DNA from: Acanthochlamys bracteata
Lineage: Eukaryota > Streptophyta > Magnoliopsida > Pandanales > Velloziaceae
Assembly: GCA_019914995.1 (NCBI GenBank)
Contig: CM034145.1
Span: 5,153,262 to 5,217,261 of the forward strand
Direction of reading: 5' to 3'
DNA: 64,000 nt
Position numbers and translations under genes: made by a program
Shown: piece after piece, positions 59,501 through 64,000 of the stretch
Numbering within the stretch: the first letter of the stretch is position 1
Layout of the letters: every line of letters starts with the position of its first letter
Notes under the pieces: model-generated
Told to the model about the DNA's origin: nothing
What the model saw: only the letters and a program-made list of their open reading frames with translations
Databases searched by the model: none

Positions 59501-62500
59501 TGTTCACTTGAGGATCCGCTACTTGAACCCAGTAAAGAGGAGAAGGGCTGTGCAGGGAAATTGGTACGACAGGGTTATTTTCCATTCAGTTTCCAGCAGG
59601 ATTAGCATAAGGGACCTACTTTCTCATGATTTATATTTTAAGCCATCCTAGTCTGGGATCCTATATCCATAAGACTTCACTTGGTGATGCTATGCATGTG
59701 ACTTTGTTCCCATTGGTTATGCAGATTGGTTGGATTGGTTGCTTGTGGGACCTTCTAACATTCAGATTTGTCAATCAAATGATGGATACTGGTCAAAGAA
59801 AGCAACTCAATTTTGAAGATTTAGTTAAATTACCTTATGAGCTCCAGTCCACTTCTTGTCATAGTACACTAGCAAGTTGTTGGGTTGCAGAAAGAGATGA
59901 GCACGGAGCGTCTCCCTCTCTGTTCAAGGCAATTTCCTATGCATATGGATGGGCTTATTTGCGTTTGGGTCTACTGAAGGTCGTTAACTTTCTAACACTT
60001 TATTCTTTTGGCATCAAGAAAGATGCTAATCTTTTTCTTTCTATTGTTTTAACACATCTATGACATATATTGCCACTTTAGGATGCTTCAAAACTTAAAT
60101 TAGGTTACAACAACTCCTGATATTGTGTTTTCTTAACTTCTGCCCCTTTGCTGTTGTACATTTTGTTTGTTAACTATTGTTTTCGCTGAAACATTACATT
60201 TACTACTCTCACAAACTTTTGTATTATTGATAGATATATCAGCTTAGTTTACACCATCTGTTTCACCTGCACAGGTCTTAAATGATTCTGTAGGTTTCTT
60301 TGGACCCTTGCTCCTTAACAGGCTAATTCTTTACCTGCAAGAGGGTAAACTTTGTCGTACTATATTTATAACATTTATGTTTGTTCACCATTCTTAGCCT
60401 AAGCATAAAAGTTTTGAATTCTTACAGTTCTTAAAAATACATTGCTTTCAGGTTCTACTGACATTGATGGCTATATTCTTGCTATTTCTATGGGCCTTGC
60501 ATCCGCCATCAAGTACTTTCTCTTTCTGGTTCCTGCAGTCTAGGTTATGTTGTTAACAATTTAAAGTCTATTATGTTTTGAAATAGGCTGCTTGAAAGTT
60601 TCTTACTTTGGAAATTTGTTGGTTTCTAACTAAGGTAAAGATATATCAATCAAATTTGTTAGTTAAAGTCTATTATGTTTTGAAATAGGCTGCTTGAAAG
60701 TTTCTTACTTTGGAAATTTGTTGGTTTCTAACTAAGGTAAAGATATATCAATCAAATTTGTTAGTTAAAGTTTAAGAATCAAGGTTTCATGATTTCATGG
60801 TATTGCAACATAACAAGTCCATTAATAGGTGCTTTTCTTTATTAAGTCGGAAATTGAAAGAGACACTGTTCTTCAGTAGCATAGACAAAAAAGATTTCCT
60901 AGTCTATCATCTATCTGGAGGGAAAAGATTATGTTTCCGGAAAGATGATAATTTTCAATACTTGGCAAAAAATCTGATGGTAACCTAAAGAGGGGGAATG
61001 AAAAGAGGCACAACTTTGGAATATGCAAGATCAGCAGATCTCATGCCAGTAGCAATGAATATAGATATTTGCACTAATATTTAGATCTTACTTCATAAAG
61101 TTATTCTCTATCCTTGAAAATTGAGATTTTATTTCAAGAGAATGTAAACAACTCCTTTGCTATTATACATTGGAGTCGGAACTATGAATTGCATGCGATG
61201 AACAAGTGTGTGTGTTCGCTTCTTGTTTTATGACTTTTATGTGATGAACAAATGTTTGTATAAATGCCGGCTTTTGTTTTATGTTTGCTATTATGAAATT
61301 GTCATTGAGGTATAGAAAATTATGTACAGTGGAACAAGGTATTTTTCAAGCAATGAGGTTTAGTGAAGATGCTGATATACAGTTTAGTTCTACTCTTTCT
61401 GTTCAATCTATCTAAGGCTTAGATTTTCCTTTTGGAAGTAAGGGGAAAGAATACCATGTATTCTTATAAAGCATTTCTAACCTTTCATTTAAAGTGAACT
61501 TAGATGAGCTGTGGTTTTGAGGTCTCCCGGGTTACAAAAATAATTCACCATTCTGTAACAGCAGCTCTTTTTTATTCTAGGTCTTTTCTGGATACACAGT
61601 ACAGTTTCCATCTAATGAAATTAAAGCTAAAGCTAAGGTCTGCAATCATGACAATGATTTACTGGAAGGTAAATTCTCTAACATCATATGTTCTTCTCTT
61701 GTTTAGTGGCTTCTTACTTGTTAGTTAGCATCTCCAATTATATATTTCCTTGTAATAAAGTTTGAAAGTTTTGTTAATTGAACTTTTTGATAGAGTACGT
61801 GTCGGTTGATTTATGTTATTTCGTATCCATTTGAACTGTGAACACTTGCTTGTTGTAATCATTCAAAGTGTCCAACTTTGATTGCAATTACTGACACAGT
61901 TGCTGTCTCCTTTTGACCATGTGACTAATTCCAACTATTACTATAAAGACTTGCTAAGCCTTTTTTGCATCACCATTCATGATGTCTCTTTGTATGCAAA
62001 TTACAGTGTGTTTGCACAAGCCTTGCTGGACGTTCAAATTTTTCAGAAGGAGAAGTTCAGACTTTCATGTCAGTAGATGCAGATCGAACTGTTAATTTGT
62101 GTAATAGTTTCCATGATATGTGGAGGTATTCATATATTGTTCCACAGTTGCTTGCTTTTGATGCATGAATCACCGACCTGCACATTTATTAACTTACTTC
62201 ATTGTTGTAGATTACAATTTTTTTTCTTCTGTTTTGTATAATGTTTTGTGTAAGATTTGAGTAAATAAGTTTCTTATGTTTCTAATTATTCTAGAAACCT
62301 GTTGGCTTTGAAAGCTTGCCTTTGCAGATTGGTGTTGCACTTTATCTCTTATATACACAAGTCCAATTCGCATTTGTTTCTGGTGTTGCAATAACCATCT
62401 TGCTTATACCAGGTATACTATCCAACTTTTTGGTAGCTTAGATGCGTTTGGTGATGCAATGAAGTCACGAAGAGAACATTATTCTATTTGCATACATGAC

Positions 62501-63854
62501 ATTAGTTCATGAACGAGTTTAAGATAGTACATACCGACTCATTTTAAAGAATTTGTACTTTGGACACTACTTAAAGCACTTCCAGTGAGAGTATGTTCAT
62601 GTATTCTGTGTGTGTTTGTTTAATAATAATCTGAATGCGAAAACAAGATATGCATTCCTATAATTAGTTTAACTTGTTGTTCTATTTGCAGTGAATAAGT
62701 GGATCTCTACATTGATTGCTACTGCTATGGGCAATATGATGAAACAAAAGGACGAGAGGTAGTCATTGTTGTCTTTACGCTGGATCTAGACGTTGTGTCA
62801 AGATTAATGCAACTTCCTGTTCTATCTAAAAGAACATTAATATCCATGATAAAAATATTATTTATGCCAAGTGCTGTGTATTCTGGCTGAAGTTTAGAAT
62901 ATCTAGCGCATCTAGTGCTGTGTATTTGTGCATCATAGGTATTTTAAACAAGTATATGCATGTCGAATAGCATCACATAATTTGACTTCTCAATAGCAAG
63001 CTTTAACATTTCATAAAAGATTGTTGTAAATATACTTTTGTCTACAGGGTCAGAAGGACAGGTGAACTTCTATCACACATACGTACTCTAAAGTTGTATA
63101 GCTGGGAGGATATATTTACTAGTCGTCTGATGGAAATTAGAGACAAAGAAGTAAAATACTTGTCGGTAAGCTCTAGCGGTATCCTTGAATATGATTTCTA
63201 CTTCTCTTAATTATTTAGCTGTCTGGACCTTACTTTCATTTTATCAACCATTTTCAGAGCCGAAAATATTTGGATGCATGGTGTGTTTTCTTCTGGGCAA
63301 CAACACCTATACTCTTTTCTCTTTTTACCTTTGGCGTGTTTACATTGATGGGTCATTCTTTAGATGCAGCTACGGTAATGGACTAAGTGATTTGGTTTGT
63401 ATGTTTGAATGTTTCATGATATTTTCTTTATTTCACATTTTGGTTTATAGGTTTTCACTTGTCTTGCGCTGTTTAATACGCTGATCTCTCCGCTAAATTC
63501 CTTTCCATGGGTGATTAATGGATTGATCGATGTAAGTTCTGTATATCTTGGATACTTCGCCCTTTTGTGCCAAACTTTTGAAGGGTACTCTTTTGAACCA
63601 TATTGCAGGCTGTCATTTCTACAAGGCGGTTGAGCAAATTTCTGTCCTGTCCTGAGCGGAGTTGTAATTCTGGAGAGTATTCTGCTTTATGCTCTACTTG
63701 TTTGGTGTCTGATGGTGATACTGATTCACTGGCAGTTGTCTGTCAAGATGCATCCAGTACTTGGTCTAGCAGCTATGAAGGAGGACAAAGCACTGTCTTA
63801 AGTGGCATTTCAGTGAACATCCCCAAAGCCATTCTTGTTGCCATAGTGGGCGAG
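56552..63854 (+). CDS. ABCC13: ABC transporter C family member 13-like (MRP type), 3' part beyond window
   Basis: Eighteen in-phase exons (649 codons): 56,552-56,581; 56,944-56,984; 57,085-57,169; 57,873-58,037; 58,117-58,248; 58,780-58,880; 59,491-59,563; 59,725-59,979; 60,275-60,344; 60,452-60,512; 61,581-61,668; 62,007-62,125; 62,315-62,412; 62,692-62,758; 63,048-63,165; 63,258-63,374; 63,451-63,531; 63,609-63,854. ABCC proteins export conjugated organic anions, usually into the vacuole; the substrate of ABCC13 is not known to me. Visible parts: hydrophobic N-terminal region, the linker LLEPSKEEKGC and NFEDLVKLP, then TMD1 with GFFGPLLLNRL, FSEGEVQTFMSVDADR, GELLSHIRTLKLYSWE and RKYLDAWCVFFWATTP. 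The last exon ends IPKAILVAIVGE, so Walker A of NBD1 should be in the next exon. Intron 2 is a U12-type AT-AC intron. Sequence resembles Arabidopsis At2g07680 as I recall it. Rice OsABCC13 is a different protein despite the number. Confidence 0.92.
56985..57084 (+). other. U12-type AT-AC intron (ABCC13 intron 2)
   Basis: The 5' end reads ATATCCTT, the exact U12 AT-donor consensus. The branch-site-like TTCTTAACT (57,066-57,074) is followed 12 bases later by a terminal AC. Splicing joins AAT-TT to A-GTT and continues the frame into VFGFCGNM. No GT-AG alternative in this interval preserves the frame. Confidence 0.85.
60561..60764. repeat. Perfect 102-bp tandem duplication in ABCC13 intron 10
   Basis: The unit starting TTAAAGTCTATTATGTTTTG occurs at 60,561 and again at 60,663, apparently without mismatch, followed by a short third start (TTAAAGT) at 60,765. 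It lies wholly in the intron between 60,513 and 61,580. Confidence 0.9.
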
Positions 63855-64000
63855 GTGACTATTCCTCATTTCAGTTTGTGCATATCCTACTTTTTTGGTT
63901 TATCACTTATATAATCCAGCAAATATTTCAAATGATCTGGTTGAAGTAGTCGAGCAAGTTGTGCTTTGTCGATAAGTGGTCATAAGGTACATTTATATAG

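Noticed and set aside
63178-63257. GTATCCTT just after the ABCC13 exon 15 donor, a possible second U12 donor
   Set aside because: The upstream GTAAGC donor gives the correct phase and protein, and no convincing U12 branch site lies close to the acceptor.
1-64000. tRNA, rRNA, CRISPR or organellar insert
   Set aside because: No tRNA B-box with a matching acceptor stem, no rRNA words, no spaced direct repeats and no plastid or mitochondrial genes were seen by eye.

Overview
This is a piece of a plant nuclear genome, almost certainly a core eudicot. Gene-dense stretches with many canonical GT-AG introns alternate with AT-rich intergenic DNA full of short inverted-repeat (MITE-like) elements. Every confident gene is a plant family member. 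I could not identify the species. There is no bacterial, viral or organellar block, no CRISPR array, and I recognised no tRNA or rRNA gene.

Layout. 1-5.5 kb: AT-rich intergenic DNA with MITE-like repeats and one roughly 0.8 kb element with inverted ends. 5.9-8.5 kb (+): intronless LRR receptor-like kinase of the At2g24230/At5g58150 type. 12.8-15.7 kb (+): five-exon eIF5A with a telo-box/site II promoter. 16.05-16.64 kb: unexplained GC-rich, exon-like island. 18.6-25.0 kb (+): four-exon group I WRKY factor (WRKY32-like) with a repetitive N-terminus and a GC-AG intron. 26.0-29.6 kb (-): five-exon DNA-3-methyladenine glycosylase I, convergent with the WRKY gene. 30-35 kb: MITE-rich spacer. 35.4-40.2 kb (-): leucine aminopeptidase (M17) copy 1, broken by single-base indels. 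41.2-43.1 kb (-): two-exon phospholipid N-methyltransferase (PLMT). 46.1-51.2 kb (-): LAP copy 2, open reading frame intact, with a predicted plastid transit peptide. 51.2-56.2 kb: nested repeats, a possible LTR remnant and more MITEs. 56.5 kb to the right edge (+): first 18 exons (649 codons) of an ABCC13-type ABC transporter, cut just before Walker A of NBD1.

The genes do not form a pathway; they are ordinary neighbours. The most notable points are: (1) a near-consensus U12-type AT-AC intron in ABCC13; (2) two LAP copies on either side of PLMT, with an almost identical internal 2.1 kb tract but different 5' ends, where copy 1 carries frameshifts at or beside homopolymers and copy 2 carries changes in normally conserved motifs; (3) a 71-nt GC-AG intron in the WRKY gene whose retention would leave only the N-terminal WRKY domain; (4) an RLK kinase domain with substitutions at nucleotide/metal-binding positions. 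I found no clear candidate for an entirely new biological system.

All exon models were built by hand from splice signals, phase continuity and remembered family sequences. No alignment or database search was run.
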